From: an uncultured Pseudomonadota bacterium
GTDB taxonomy: Bacteria > Pseudomonadota > Gammaproteobacteria > Enterobacterales > Succinivibrionaceae
Direction of reading: 5' to 3'
NCBI GenBank assembly: GCA_900319705.1
Contig: ONPL01000019.1
Coordinates: 1 to 33,054 of the forward strand
DNA: 33,054 nt
Shown here: positions 1 through 6,946 of the stretch, one piece after another
Numbering within the stretch: position 1 is the stretch's first letter
Layout: the number at the start of each line of letters is the position of its first letter
Translations under genes and position numbers: made by a program
The notes under the pieces: model-generated
Database searches by the model: none
The model's input: only the letters and a program-made list of their open reading frames with translations
What the model was told of the DNA's origin: nothing

Positions 1-195
1 GTTTAAATTATTCAAATATGTCAATTTTAAAATTCAAACAACAAGTATATTTTGGAATTTAAAGTCTGTTTGATGAATAGATGATTATTGGTAACAAGGA
101 TATAATCAATACATAATTACAACAGAGCCGCTGTTTTTTATTTCAAAGAAAAGCGACACGGTTCAGATCAAGACTGAAACATTTTTCCTAAATAT

Positions 196-244
196 AAAAA
201 ATCCCAGTCTGATGCTCCGGTGCGGAGTGATTCAGCAGGGATTT
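196..244 (-). terminator. Rho-independent terminator of the SsuABC-like operon
   Basis: Read on the minus strand, about 44 nt beyond the stop of the substrate-binding lipoprotein gene, an outer AAATCCC/GGGATTT stem encloses CTGA/TCAG and CTCCG/CGGAG pairings. The stem is followed by a run of T (plus-strand A196-A201). The geometry is that of an intrinsic terminator closing the four-gene minus-strand operon. The remaining upstream sequence, 1-195, is AT-rich and I see no gene in it. Confidence 0.75.
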
Positions 245-287
245 ACACGTAGATTAATGAATGATTTGAAAAACTTTGAAGCCGCCG

Positions 288-1343
288 TTATTCAACCTTT
301 TTAGGGGGCTGTGACTCCTCGATTGAATAGGTATCCTTGACATCATCAAAAAACATATAGCTGTTCTTTGCAAACTGTTCCGGATCTGTAGATTCACTCA
401 GAATACCGATTTTTGCCAGCTGTCCTGAACTTACCACAATAGCGTCATAACCACCTTTAACCGACGGCTTGTAGTTGTAGCTCTTGAGAATTTCTGCATT
501 GAAATCGGCATCTCCGGCAACATATTTGTATTTAATCTGAAGTTTTGCGGCCTCCTCAGGATGTTCGGCAACCCATACAGATGCTTTCAGAATAGCTCTG
601 GTGAAAGCAGCGGCAATTTCCGGATGCTTTTCAGCCAGCAGTTTTGAAATAAATGCTGCGCAGCAGTATTCGAGAGCAAATTCTGGAGTTTTTGCTGTAT
701 CCACTATCAGGTTTGCGTTGTATGCATCTACCATCTGCGCTGCAACAGGATCACCGAGAGATACCGCGTCAACAATACCGTTCTGCAGGGCCTGACCAAG
801 TTCATTTCTGGAGAATACCACAAATTCAACCTCTGAATCACGTGGATCTATTTTGATATTGTTCAGGAACAGTGCTCGTTTTGCCACCAGAGCTTCAGCA
901 CCGGCAAGACCGGGAACACCGATCCTCTTACCCTTCAAATCGGCTATTTTGGTAATACCGGAATTCGGCAGTGCAAAAATCTTGATACATCCGGTGTGAA
1001 TACCTGCGGTGAACTTGATCTGCAATCCGTTTTCAAGCGGTTGGAGGAATTTTCCAATCAGACCAAATCCTACATCCACCTGACCTGCCCCGATGGCCTC
1101 CTGAACATGAGCGGCATCCACCTGAATATTTTCACCGATAATACCCTCCTCCTCAAGGAATCCAAGTTCAAGAGCAAGATGAAGCGGAGCCTGACACAGT
1201 GAAGGTGAATAGGCAATCTTCAGATGGAACTTCTGATCCACCGACTCCTTGCCGCAGGCGGTGGCAAGCAGCAGACTGAATATCACTCCCAGCCGCACCA
1301 GTATATTTCTGTAATTTGACCAAAACTTTTTGAACTTATGCAT
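288..1343 (-). CDS. SsuA/NMT1-like ABC transporter substrate-binding lipoprotein
   Basis: Predicted periplasmic solute-binding lipoprotein that delivers a small ligand to the permease and ATPase encoded just upstream. An N-terminal hydrophobic segment (about residues 13-29) ends in the lipobox LATAC, with lipidation expected at Cys30. The body has the two-lobed NMT1/SsuA/TauA fold signatures: LKGKRIGVPG near 136-145, and a stretch around 184-201 containing ALQNGIVDAV and GDPVAA. ATG start with GGAG 8 nt upstream. It is the last gene of the operon, 19 nt after the ATPase. The mature protein contains Cys50, Cys119 (in HTGC) and the pair Cys227-Cys228, which is unusual for sulfonate or thiamine-precursor binders and suggests a soft metal or thiol ligand (inference). 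The family assignment is firm; the substrate is not known. Confidence 0.85.
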   Translation of the reverse strand: MHKFKKFWSNYRNILVRLGVIFSLLLATACGKESVDQKFHLKIAYSPSLCQAPLHLALELGFLEEEGIIGENIQVDAAHVQEAIGAGQVDVGFGLIGKFLQPLENGLQIKFTAGIHTGCIKIFALPNSGITKIADLKGKRIGVPGLAGAEALVAKRALFLNNIKIDPRDSEVEFVVFSRNELGQALQNGIVDAVSLGDPVAAQMVDAYNANLIVDTAKTPEFALEYCCAAFISKLLAEKHPEIAAAFTRAILKASVWVAEHPEEAAKLQIKYKYVAGDADFNAEILKSYNYKPSVKGGYDAIVVSSGQLAKIGILSESTDPEQFAKNSYMFFDDVKDTYSIEESQPPKKVE

Positions 1344-1362
1344 AAATAAAACTCCATTGCAA

Positions 1363-2142
1363 CTAAATAATATATTCCGGAGACTGTTTGAAACCGCCGA
1401 ATTTAAGAAGTCTCAGTATCTCACCGTGATATTTAAGGAAATCGTAATCGCTTCTGTCTCTTGGACGCGGCAGATCCACATCCACTATCGAAGTCACTCT
1501 GCCCGGTCTCGGTGTCATTACCACGATCCGGTCCGACAGATATACCGCCTCATCCACATCATGGGTAACCATAATCATGGTCATGTTCTTTTCTTTCTTA
1601 ATCCGCAGGATTTCGTCCTGGATGTTCATTCTGGTAAAAGCATCCAGAGCCCCGAGCGGTTCATCAAGCAGCAGAACAGAAGGATAACCGACAAGTGCAC
1701 GTGCAAGTGATGCTCTCTGGCACATGCCGCCGGAAAGCTGATGCGGATAGTATTTTTCAAACCCCTTCAGTCCCACCAGTTCGATATACTCGTCAACATC
1801 ATTCTTTCGTTCACTGTATATTTTTCTGGCTCTCAGTCCGAATGCCACATTGTCATAAATCGTCAGCCACGGAAATAGGTTATGCTCCTGGAACATGAAT
1901 CCTCTTTCATAACCCGGACCCTTTATAGTTCTTCCGTCTAGACTGATCTCACCGCTGCTGGGTTCCACCAGACCGGCAATAAGTCTCAGCAGTGTTGATT
2001 TGCCGCATCCCGACGGGCCGATCAGGGAAATAAAGGAATTGGGCTCTATATCTATGTTCACATCGCTCAGGGCGGTGACAGTCTCCTTCTGACGGTTGGT
2101 AAATATTTTGTTCAGATTGCTTATATGGATGGAGCCTACCAT
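1363..2142 (-). CDS. SsuB/TauB-like ABC transporter ATP-binding protein
   Basis: Cytoplasmic ATPase that powers the adjacent SsuC-like permease. Visible motifs in order: Walker A GPSGCGKST (about 42-50), Q-loop MFQEH, signature LSGGMCQR (136-143), Walker B VLLLDEP (156-162), D-loop GALD and H-loop MVTHD. I place the start at the ATG at 2142 because a strong AGGGGG Shine-Dalgarno lies about 7 nt before it. A longer reading from TTG at 2163 would add seven residues and lacks comparable support. With this start the gene overlaps the permease end by 7 nt (ATGGTAG), which suggests translational coupling. The length (259 aa) is normal for the family. Whether sulfonate, nitrate or another compound is carried cannot be decided from the ATPase. 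Confidence 0.88.
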   Translation of the reverse strand: MVGSIHISNLNKIFTNRQKETVTALSDVNIDIEPNSFISLIGPSGCGKSTLLRLIAGLVEPSSGEISLDGRTIKGPGYERGFMFQEHNLFPWLTIYDNVAFGLRARKIYSERKNDVDEYIELVGLKGFEKYYPHQLSGGMCQRASLARALVGYPSVLLLDEPLGALDAFTRMNIQDEILRIKKEKNMTMIMVTHDVDEAVYLSDRIVVMTPRPGRVTSIVDVDLPRPRDRSDYDFLKYHGEILRLLKFGGFKQSPEYII

Positions 2143-3089
2143 TTGATCACCCCCTTCTGCCAAACCAGCAGACGATCTCTTAACTTAAACAGCACGGAAA
2201 TAACTACGAAACACACCAGCGACATCACTATCAGACCGGCATACACATTGGCATAGGACATCATTTCCTTCTGCCAGTTGATATACCAGCCGATCCCGTA
2301 CTTGGCGCCAAGCATTTCCGCTGTCACAAGAGTGATAAACGAAGAACAGGTACCGTTGAAAATACCGATAAACATAAACGGCATCGCAGCAGGAATTCCG
2401 ACTTTGAACACGGAGTAGGTTTTTCCTGCGCCCAGGGTCGAAGCCACTTCAAAATAGGAATTCTTGATGTTTGCGATCCCGTTCGAGGTCAGAACCGTGG
2501 TCGGAAACCATACAGCAAGCGCAATCAGAAAACTGCTTGCCACAATTACAGAAGGGAAAACCACCAGAACAATCGGGATCCAGGCCGTAGGAGGAATAGG
2601 TCCCAGCACTCTTACCAGAGGCTGACACCAGTATCTGAACCTCTTACTGAAACCGATGGCAATTCCGGTGCAGATCCCTGCTGCAACCCCCAGCAGCCAT
2701 CCAGACAGCTGAATTCTCAGTGTATATAGCAGGCACTGCCCGAGAAATGCGGAATCGGATATCAGAACTCCGAAAATCCGATCCAGTGATGGGAAATACA
2801 GAACCGGAAGAACTGCAAACTTTACAGTCAGGAGGTTGAACACATTCAAAACCTGGAAGAAAGCGGTATAAAATGCCGATTTGTATAGCAGCACTCCCCT
2901 AACGTTTCTGGAGCCGACCAGAAGTACAATTTCATAAATTGTAGTTAAAATAACAATAAACCATACCAGGTATTCATGATCAGCACTTTTATGCAGAGAT
3001 GAATCCGGCACCAGTAATTCAAACAGCACAGTTATCAGTGCTGACAGCAGCGGCAGCTGCAGTTTAAAAATTTTCATTTTGTTCACCAT
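2136..3089 (-). CDS. SsuC-like ABC transporter permease with extended N-terminus
   Basis: Inner-membrane permease of the binding-protein-dependent type. The C-terminal two thirds carry the SsuC/TauC layout, including the cytoplasmic EAA-type loop that docks the ATPase (EVASTLGAGKTYSVFKVGIP). At 317 aa it is longer than a typical 250-270 aa SsuC. The extra about 60-80 N-terminal residues hold two or three more hydrophobic segments (roughly 13-27, 41-58 and 69-100). The annotated ATG has no good ribosome site; the ATG four codons later (3077) follows GGTGA and is a reasonable alternative. It lies 55 nt after the DUF1847 gene and overlaps the ATPase gene. The substrate is unknown. Confidence 0.82.
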   Translation of the reverse strand: MVNKMKIFKLQLPLLSALITVLFELLVPDSSLHKSADHEYLVWFIVILTTIYEIVLLVGSRNVRGVLLYKSAFYTAFFQVLNVFNLLTVKFAVLPVLYFPSLDRIFGVLISDSAFLGQCLLYTLRIQLSGWLLGVAAGICTGIAIGFSKRFRYWCQPLVRVLGPIPPTAWIPIVLVVFPSVIVASSFLIALAVWFPTTVLTSNGIANIKNSYFEVASTLGAGKTYSVFKVGIPAAMPFMFIGIFNGTCSSFITLVTAEMLGAKYGIGWYINWQKEMMSYANVYAGLIVMSLVCFVVISVLFKLRDRLLVWQKGVIKW

Positions 3090-3144
3090 TCAGGCGGATG
3101 AACCCTAGAAGTTCACCCTCTTCTCATACGGTCAGATACAATGC

Positions 3145-3807
3145 TTACTTTATATTCAGTTCTTTCTTAAATTTTGAGTAGATTGTATTTGCCATATAGA
3201 GAGCCTGGACAGGATTGTGTCCAAGTACACGATCCTTAACCACCAGCACCGTGGTAGGAACTGCAGAGTACTTGAGGAACAGGGTGTCATGTCCGATGCA
3301 AAGTCCCATTACAATATTGAAATCCGTCTGTTCCTTCTCGAGAATTTTCGCCTGGAGGATCGGATTGCACAGTGATTCATGGCCGCAGCCCTTGTTGAGT
3401 TTCAGTTCATTCGGAACTCCGATTTCGGTTTTATCAACAGCTCCGGTTTTACATCCCACCACATAACTTTCTATGCCGTGTGCAGCGAGGATCCTGCTGA
3501 GAATTCTTGATTCACCAAGAAGTCCGACACAGGTTGCAATCCCGATTTTTTTGTACCCCATTCTCTTGATAAATTCTATTGTCTCCTCCACCCTGGTATA
3601 TCTGCCGTAGAATTCACCCTCTATTGATGCTGATATACGGGCAATGTCGCCAAGTTCCTTGTTTTCCTTGTAGATAGTGATGGTTTCATCCACAAGATCC
3701 TGATCTGCATTGGCGGTAAGACAGTACTTAGGATATTTAGCCTCGTTTTTAAATCTGCATGCTGCAAGGGTGCAGCTTTCACATGTGTGTGATGTATTAG
3801 TTGTCAT
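3145..3807 (-). CDS. DUF1847 family Cys-rich putative metal-binding protein
   Basis: First gene of the minus-strand operon, with a strong AGGAGAGGA ribosome site. It has no signal peptide and is predicted cytoplasmic. It matches the DUF1847 family, annotated as an uncharacterised metal-binding protein: an N-terminal cluster C9-x2-C12-x4-C17-x11-C29, then Cys93, Cys119, a CGHESLC segment (Cys141, Cys147) and a GLCIGHD segment (Cys170, His173). The central part, with KKIGIATCVGLL, looks like an alpha/beta Rossmann-type region. Nine cysteines in 220 residues point to metal or Fe-S binding, or to thiol chemistry. Its leading position in an ABC uptake operon suggests that it receives, senses or processes the imported substrate (inference). 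The biochemical function is unknown. Confidence 0.75.
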   Translation of the reverse strand: MTTNTSHTCESCTLAACRFKNEAKYPKYCLTANADQDLVDETITIYKENKELGDIARISASIEGEFYGRYTRVEETIEFIKRMGYKKIGIATCVGLLGESRILSRILAAHGIESYVVGCKTGAVDKTEIGVPNELKLNKGCGHESLCNPILQAKILEKEQTDFNIVMGLCIGHDTLFLKYSAVPTTVLVVKDRVLGHNPVQALYMANTIYSKFKKELNIK

Positions 3808-3877
3808 ATTGTCCTCTCCTGGTTTGTGGGTTCAAAACTGCCGTTCTTAAGTTCTTCTGTGCAGCAGTCCTGCTTTC

Positions 3878-3907
3878 TTTTTTTAGTATTTTTTTTAGTA
3901 TTTTTTT
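3878..3907. other. Phased T-tracts, probable intrinsically curved DNA
   Basis: Three T-runs of 7, 8 and 7 bases are separated by AGTA each time, so their centres are about 11.5 bp apart, close to one helical turn. Read on the minus strand these are A-tracts lying 71-100 nt upstream of the DUF1847 start. Helically phased A-tracts are known to bend DNA and often lie in promoter upstream regions. Confidence 0.55.
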
Positions 3908-3917
3908 CCCATTACCG

Positions 3918-3948
3918 ACCGGACTACCTAAAAAGTAACCGGACGGTT
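3918..3948. promoter_or_regulatory. Possible operator: two ACCGGAC direct repeats
   Basis: ACCGGAC occurs at 3918-3924 and again at 3938-3944, exactly 20 bp apart, about two helical turns. The second copy is also inside an imperfect palindrome, AACCGGACGGTT (3937-3948). Helically phased repeats between divergent operons are typical of a transcription-factor site. No regulator gene is adjacent, so the factor is unknown. Confidence 0.4.
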
Positions 3949-4045
3949 GAAGCAACGGCTGTATATTTTACAATTCCTATAGAAATAGTAGTAATATAGT
4001 TTGCTGTTTTTATTAAAAATCTTCAAATAAGATTAAAAATACTAC

Positions 4046-4073
4046 TTGCCTACTCGTTTAATGGGTTTATTAT
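4046..4073 (+). promoter_or_regulatory. Candidate sigma-70 promoter for the DUF4418-FtsX-ABC operon
   Basis: TTGCCT (4046-4051) and TATTAT (4068-4073) are separated by 16 nt and lie about 55 nt upstream of the DUF4418 start. An inverted repeat AATCTT-N5-AAGATT sits just before the -35. The match is good but the surroundings are AT-rich, which raises the chance of coincidence. Confidence 0.45.
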
Positions 4074-4128
4074 ATATAACAAATCACGGGTTTGTAAATT
4101 GTGTTTTAAAAAAATATAAGGAGTTATT

Positions 4129-4518
4129 ATGATTAAGCAGAAAATCTTTTCCACTGCCATTATTGTTCTTGAAGCTGTTCTTCTGATTGGAGTATTCACC
4201 TTCCTGGCACCGTGCCCGATAAAAGAACATATAATGGGCTGTCACTGGGTTGCCAACGTTTCAGCAGGAATCTCATCAGTAGTAATATTTCTGAGTCTAG
4301 CCGCAGTTATTGCCGGTTCGGCTCTGACCAGAAAAGGACTCAATCTTGCTGTTCTTTCAATCAGCGTTCTTCATGCTCTGGTACCGCAGGTACTGATCAG
4401 CATCTGTGCACATGAACAGATGAGATGCCAGATCTACACCCAGCCGGCCATCGTTGCTGTTGCAAGTCTGGTATTTCTGCTGGCGGCAGCAGATCTGTTC
4501 ATAAACAGATCCCGCTAA
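4129..4518 (+). CDS. DUF4418 family integral membrane protein
   Basis: Small membrane protein (129 aa) with four predicted transmembrane segments (about 7-27, 44-64, 71-91 and 104-124). It resembles the DUF4418 family, which has no established function. Two residue clusters stand out: Cys29, His34, Met36, Cys38 and His39 after segment 1, and Cys93, His95, Met98 and Cys100 after segment 3. Both would be on the same, probably periplasmic, face. Such Cys/His/Met sets are typical of copper, haem or iron ligands (inference). Ribosome site AAGGAG. It lies 34 nt upstream of an FtsX-type permease and a LolD-type ATPase and is probably a subunit or partner of that transporter. Confidence 0.7.
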   Translation: MIKQKIFSTAIIVLEAVLLIGVFTFLAPCPIKEHIMGCHWVANVSAGISSVVIFLSLAAVIAGSALTRKGLNLAVLSISVLHALVPQVLISICAHEQMRCQIYTQPAIVAVASLVFLLAAADLFINRSR

Positions 4519-4552
4519 CAGCATTATCCGCCACGAGGAGGATTTAGACACC

Positions 4553-5755
4553 ATGAACATACTTCTGAAACTCTCTGCAGCCAACCTGGCCCACAGGACG
4601 GCAAGAACGTTCTATCTGACCGTTCTGTCCGTTTTCATGTGCTTTTCAGTTTTTCTTGGCACTACCCTGGTAATGGGAATGGACAACGGACTCAGACAAC
4701 TCAGGGAACGGCTGGGTGCCGACATCATTGTCGTACCGCGTGAGGAGGCTGCAGTAAAAAACATTGAAGGAATCCTGTTCAGCGGCAAACCCGGGTATTT
4801 CTATATGGACAAATCAGTTTTTGAGGAAATTTCCCGCATGGAAGGAATTGAACACATAACATCGCAGTTCTACCTATCATCTGTAAATGCCGACTGCTGC
4901 TATACCGAAATCCAGCTGATCGGCTTCGATCCGCAGACCGACTTCATAGTCAGACCATGGCTGAAAAAAAGCTACGATCAGGAACTTAAAAAAGGCGAAG
5001 TTATAGCCGGCAGCAATGTGCTGGTTCCGGACAGCAGAATTCTGAAAATCTTCAACAATGATCTTACAGCAGTCGGAAGTCTGGAAAAAACCGGAACAGG
5101 TCTTGATTCGGCAGTATTCGGCACAGTCCAAACTATCAAGGAACTTATGAAATCTTCTGCGGAGCTGGGTCACCTCAGCAGTTCCGTTTCGCCGGACAGT
5201 CTGGTCTCTTCAGTCTTGATCAAGGTGAAAAACGGAACCAGCAGATTCAAACTGGCAAGGGAAATCAATAAACGGTTCAAAGAGGTCCGGGCTATCGAGA
5301 ACCAGGATCTGATACGTAATTTCAGCACCCGACTGGAGGTTGTGTCAACCGTTGTCAAGACGGTAGTAGGTATTATCTGGATTCTATCTCTTCTGATCAT
5401 GATCCTCTATTTTTCCATGTCCCTTAATGAAAGACGCAGGGAATTTGCCGTACTGAAAGTAATGGGATTTACCGACAGAGCGGTATGTACCGTAATTTAC
5501 TGGGAACTACTGTTCATCCTGTGCGCCGGTGCCATCGCCGGATTTGTGCTGTCATCCTTCTGGTCTCTGCAGCTAAGGTACTATCTTGAAAGCAGACTTG
5601 AAGTTCCATTTCTGTTTGAAAGCACATCTTCATTCCTGCTGCACGGTGGTACAGCTGTTGCAGCGAGCATTCTGCTGACACTTCTGTCTCTGTTGCTGCC
5701 GGTAATCAGAACCGGAAGGAAACAGGTTTTCACTGTTCTGAGGGAGGTTGACTGA
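4553..5755 (+). CDS. FtsX/MacB-type ABC transporter permease
   Basis: Inner-membrane permease of the MacB/LolCE/FtsX fold. One transmembrane helix lies near residues 21-43, followed by a large extracytoplasmic domain (about 45-265) and three C-terminal helices (about 270-292, 315-340 and 365-390). An FtsX-domain NERRREFAVLKVMGF segment precedes the second-last helix pair. The extracytoplasmic domain contains GADIIVVPRE (55-64) and a Cys115-Cys116 pair just before QLIGFDP. Ribosome site GAGGAGGA. Only one permease gene is present, so a homodimer is likely. MacB-type systems move substrates or force across the membrane rather than importing small solutes; here the DUF4418 partner and the CC pair suggest metal- or redox-related work (inference). 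Confidence 0.82.
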   Translation: MNILLKLSAANLAHRTARTFYLTVLSVFMCFSVFLGTTLVMGMDNGLRQLRERLGADIIVVPREEAAVKNIEGILFSGKPGYFYMDKSVFEEISRMEGIEHITSQFYLSSVNADCCYTEIQLIGFDPQTDFIVRPWLKKSYDQELKKGEVIAGSNVLVPDSRILKIFNNDLTAVGSLEKTGTGLDSAVFGTVQTIKELMKSSAELGHLSSSVSPDSLVSSVLIKVKNGTSRFKLAREINKRFKEVRAIENQDLIRNFSTRLEVVSTVVKTVVGIIWILSLLIMILYFSMSLNERRREFAVLKVMGFTDRAVCTVIYWELLFILCAGAIAGFVLSSFWSLQLRYYLESRLEVPFLFESTSSFLLHGGTAVAASILLTLLSLLLPVIRTGRKQVFTVLREVD

Positions 5756-5756
5756 T

Positions 5757-6449
5757 ATGAGTCTGATCGCCAAAAATTTATGTATGTCCTTTGAAAAAAC
5801 TTTCAGAAACAAAGCTAGTCAGAGCAGAATAATTCTGGATCAGGTTGACTTTCGCCTTGACAGGGGCAGGATAACCCAGATTGTCGGCCCGTCCGGCTGC
5901 GGCAAAAGCACGTTTCTCAATATTCTGTGCGGTCTGCTTAAACCGAAATCAGGAGAGGTACTGTACGACGGCGAAAACATCTATAATCTTTCAGACCGGC
6001 AACTGTCGGAGCTGAGAAACTGCAAATTCGGTATTGCGTTGCAGAACAACATCGGAATCGGAAGCATCACCACTCTGGAGAATATAAATCTCCCGCTGGC
6101 ATATCAGTCCGGTATTGAGGAAGTTTCCCTCAAACGTGCCCGGCACTTGATTGAGCAGCTTAATATATCCCATCTGGCGGAGTGTCTGCCGGGCGAACTT
6201 TCCGGCGGTGAGATGAGGAGAATGTGTATTGCCCGCGCCCTTATCAACTGTCCGGAATTCATCTTCGCCGACGAACCAACCAGTGATCTTGATCCGCAAA
6301 ACACTGCAATTGTCATGTCAGTATTGAGAAAAGCGGCGCAGAACGGTGCCGGAATTCTGATTGTGAGCCATGATCGCGAAATTTCCTCATATACAGATGA
6401 AACCTACACCGTCAGCGAAGCACAACTGAGGCGAGTTTCTGAGGAATAA
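5757..6449 (+). CDS. LolD/MacB-like ABC transporter ATP-binding protein
   Basis: Cytoplasmic ATPase partner of the FtsX-type permease immediately upstream. Motifs, numbered from the ATG chosen here: Walker A GPSGCGKST (44-52), Q-loop ALQNN, signature LSGGEMRR (148-155), Walker B FIFADEP (168-174), D-loop SDLD and H-loop VSHD (His205). A TTG at 5748 could extend the protein by three residues, but AGGGAGG at 5741-5747 would abut it, whereas it is ideally placed 9 nt before the ATG at 5757. The gene therefore starts 1 nt after the permease stop. The length (230 aa) is typical of LolD/FtsE-like ATPases. It is the last gene of the operon; I see no strong terminator after it. Confidence 0.85.
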   Translation: MSLIAKNLCMSFEKTFRNKASQSRIILDQVDFRLDRGRITQIVGPSGCGKSTFLNILCGLLKPKSGEVLYDGENIYNLSDRQLSELRNCKFGIALQNNIGIGSITTLENINLPLAYQSGIEEVSLKRARHLIEQLNISHLAECLPGELSGGEMRRMCIARALINCPEFIFADEPTSDLDPQNTAIVMSVLRKAAQNGAGILIVSHDREISSYTDETYTVSEAQLRRVSEE

Positions 6450-6562
6450 TCCGCCACTGTTCTTTTTCACAGCCGGATATCCATAATCAGTAGTAGTTTA
6501 AGTTTCCAACCGCCCTGAGACACCGTTTCGTAACTTCCTTCTGTTCTTTTTCAAAACGAAAA

Positions 6563-6581
6563 ACAGCATTTGCTGTATAAT
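6563..6581 (+). promoter_or_regulatory. Palindrome overlapping a -10 element upstream of tusE
   Basis: ACAGCA-TT-TGCTGT (6563-6576) is a perfect inverted repeat whose last base begins TATAAT (6576-6581). It lies 48-66 nt upstream of the tusE start. The arrangement resembles an operator overlapping a promoter, but no good -35 hexamer is visible at the usual spacing. Confidence 0.35.
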
Positions 6582-6628
6582 ACCAGCAGTTACTGAAATC
6601 AATGCCGCATTAAGCAAAGGAGATCATC

Positions 6629-6946
6629 ATGCTGAAGGATTTGCCCAGAGATCCGGAGGGATATCTGAAGAACAGTTCAGACTGGAACCGGGAGATTGCA
6701 GAGGAAATAGCCCGTGAGGAAAACATCGATCTGACAGAGGAGCACTGGGAGCTTATAGGTTTTGTACAGAATTTCTACCGTGAATACAACACCACTCCTG
6801 CCATCAGACTGTTGGTCAAGGCGGTAAAACAGGAATACGGCGAGGAAAAGGGTAACAGCCGCTATCTGCAAAGGCTGTTTCCGGGAGGTCCGGCAAAACA
6901 GATCTCCAAAATAGCAGGACTGCCTAAACCGGTAAAATGCATCTAG
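6629..6946 (+). CDS. tusE: TusE/DsrC-family sulfur relay protein
   Basis: Small cytoplasmic sulfur carrier. In Enterobacteria TusE takes persulfide sulfur from TusBCD and hands it to MnmA for 2-thiouridine formation at tRNA position 34. The sequence has the family features: the N-terminal DPEGYL motif (8-13), a central helical region with [15 protein letters not shown], a C-terminal [18 protein letters not shown] segment, and the catalytic penultimate Cys104 in a KPVKCI tail. The length (105 aa) is typical. Ribosome site AAGGAG. No other tus or dsr gene is nearby, so a tRNA-thiolation role is favoured over dissimilatory sulfur metabolism. The stop codon shares a CTAG with the stop of the convergent pgsA. 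Confidence 0.9.
   Translation: MLKDLPRDPEGYLKNSSDWNREIAEEIAREENIDLTEEHWELIGFVQNFYREYNTTPAIRLLVKAVKQEYGEEKGNSRYLQRLFPGGPAKQISKIAGLPKPVKCI

Larger units (their letters stand above)
3808..4128. promoter_or_regulatory. Divergent intergenic control region between the two ABC operons
   Basis: These 321 nt separate divergently transcribed operons and hold no gene. From left to right I see: the ribosome site of the DUF1847 gene; three phased T-tracts at 3878-3907; a repeated ACCGGAC motif at 3918-3924 and 3938-3944; a small inverted repeat AATCTT-N5-AAGATT (4018-4034); a sigma-70-like promoter for the rightward operon (4046-4073); and the AAGGAG ribosome site of the DUF4418 gene. The density of elements suggests joint control of the two operons (inference). 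Confidence 0.5.

Noticed and set aside
1-195. TATAAT at 101-106 as a promoter
   Set aside because: No acceptable -35 at 16-18 nt and no rightward gene follows; AT-rich chance match is more likely.
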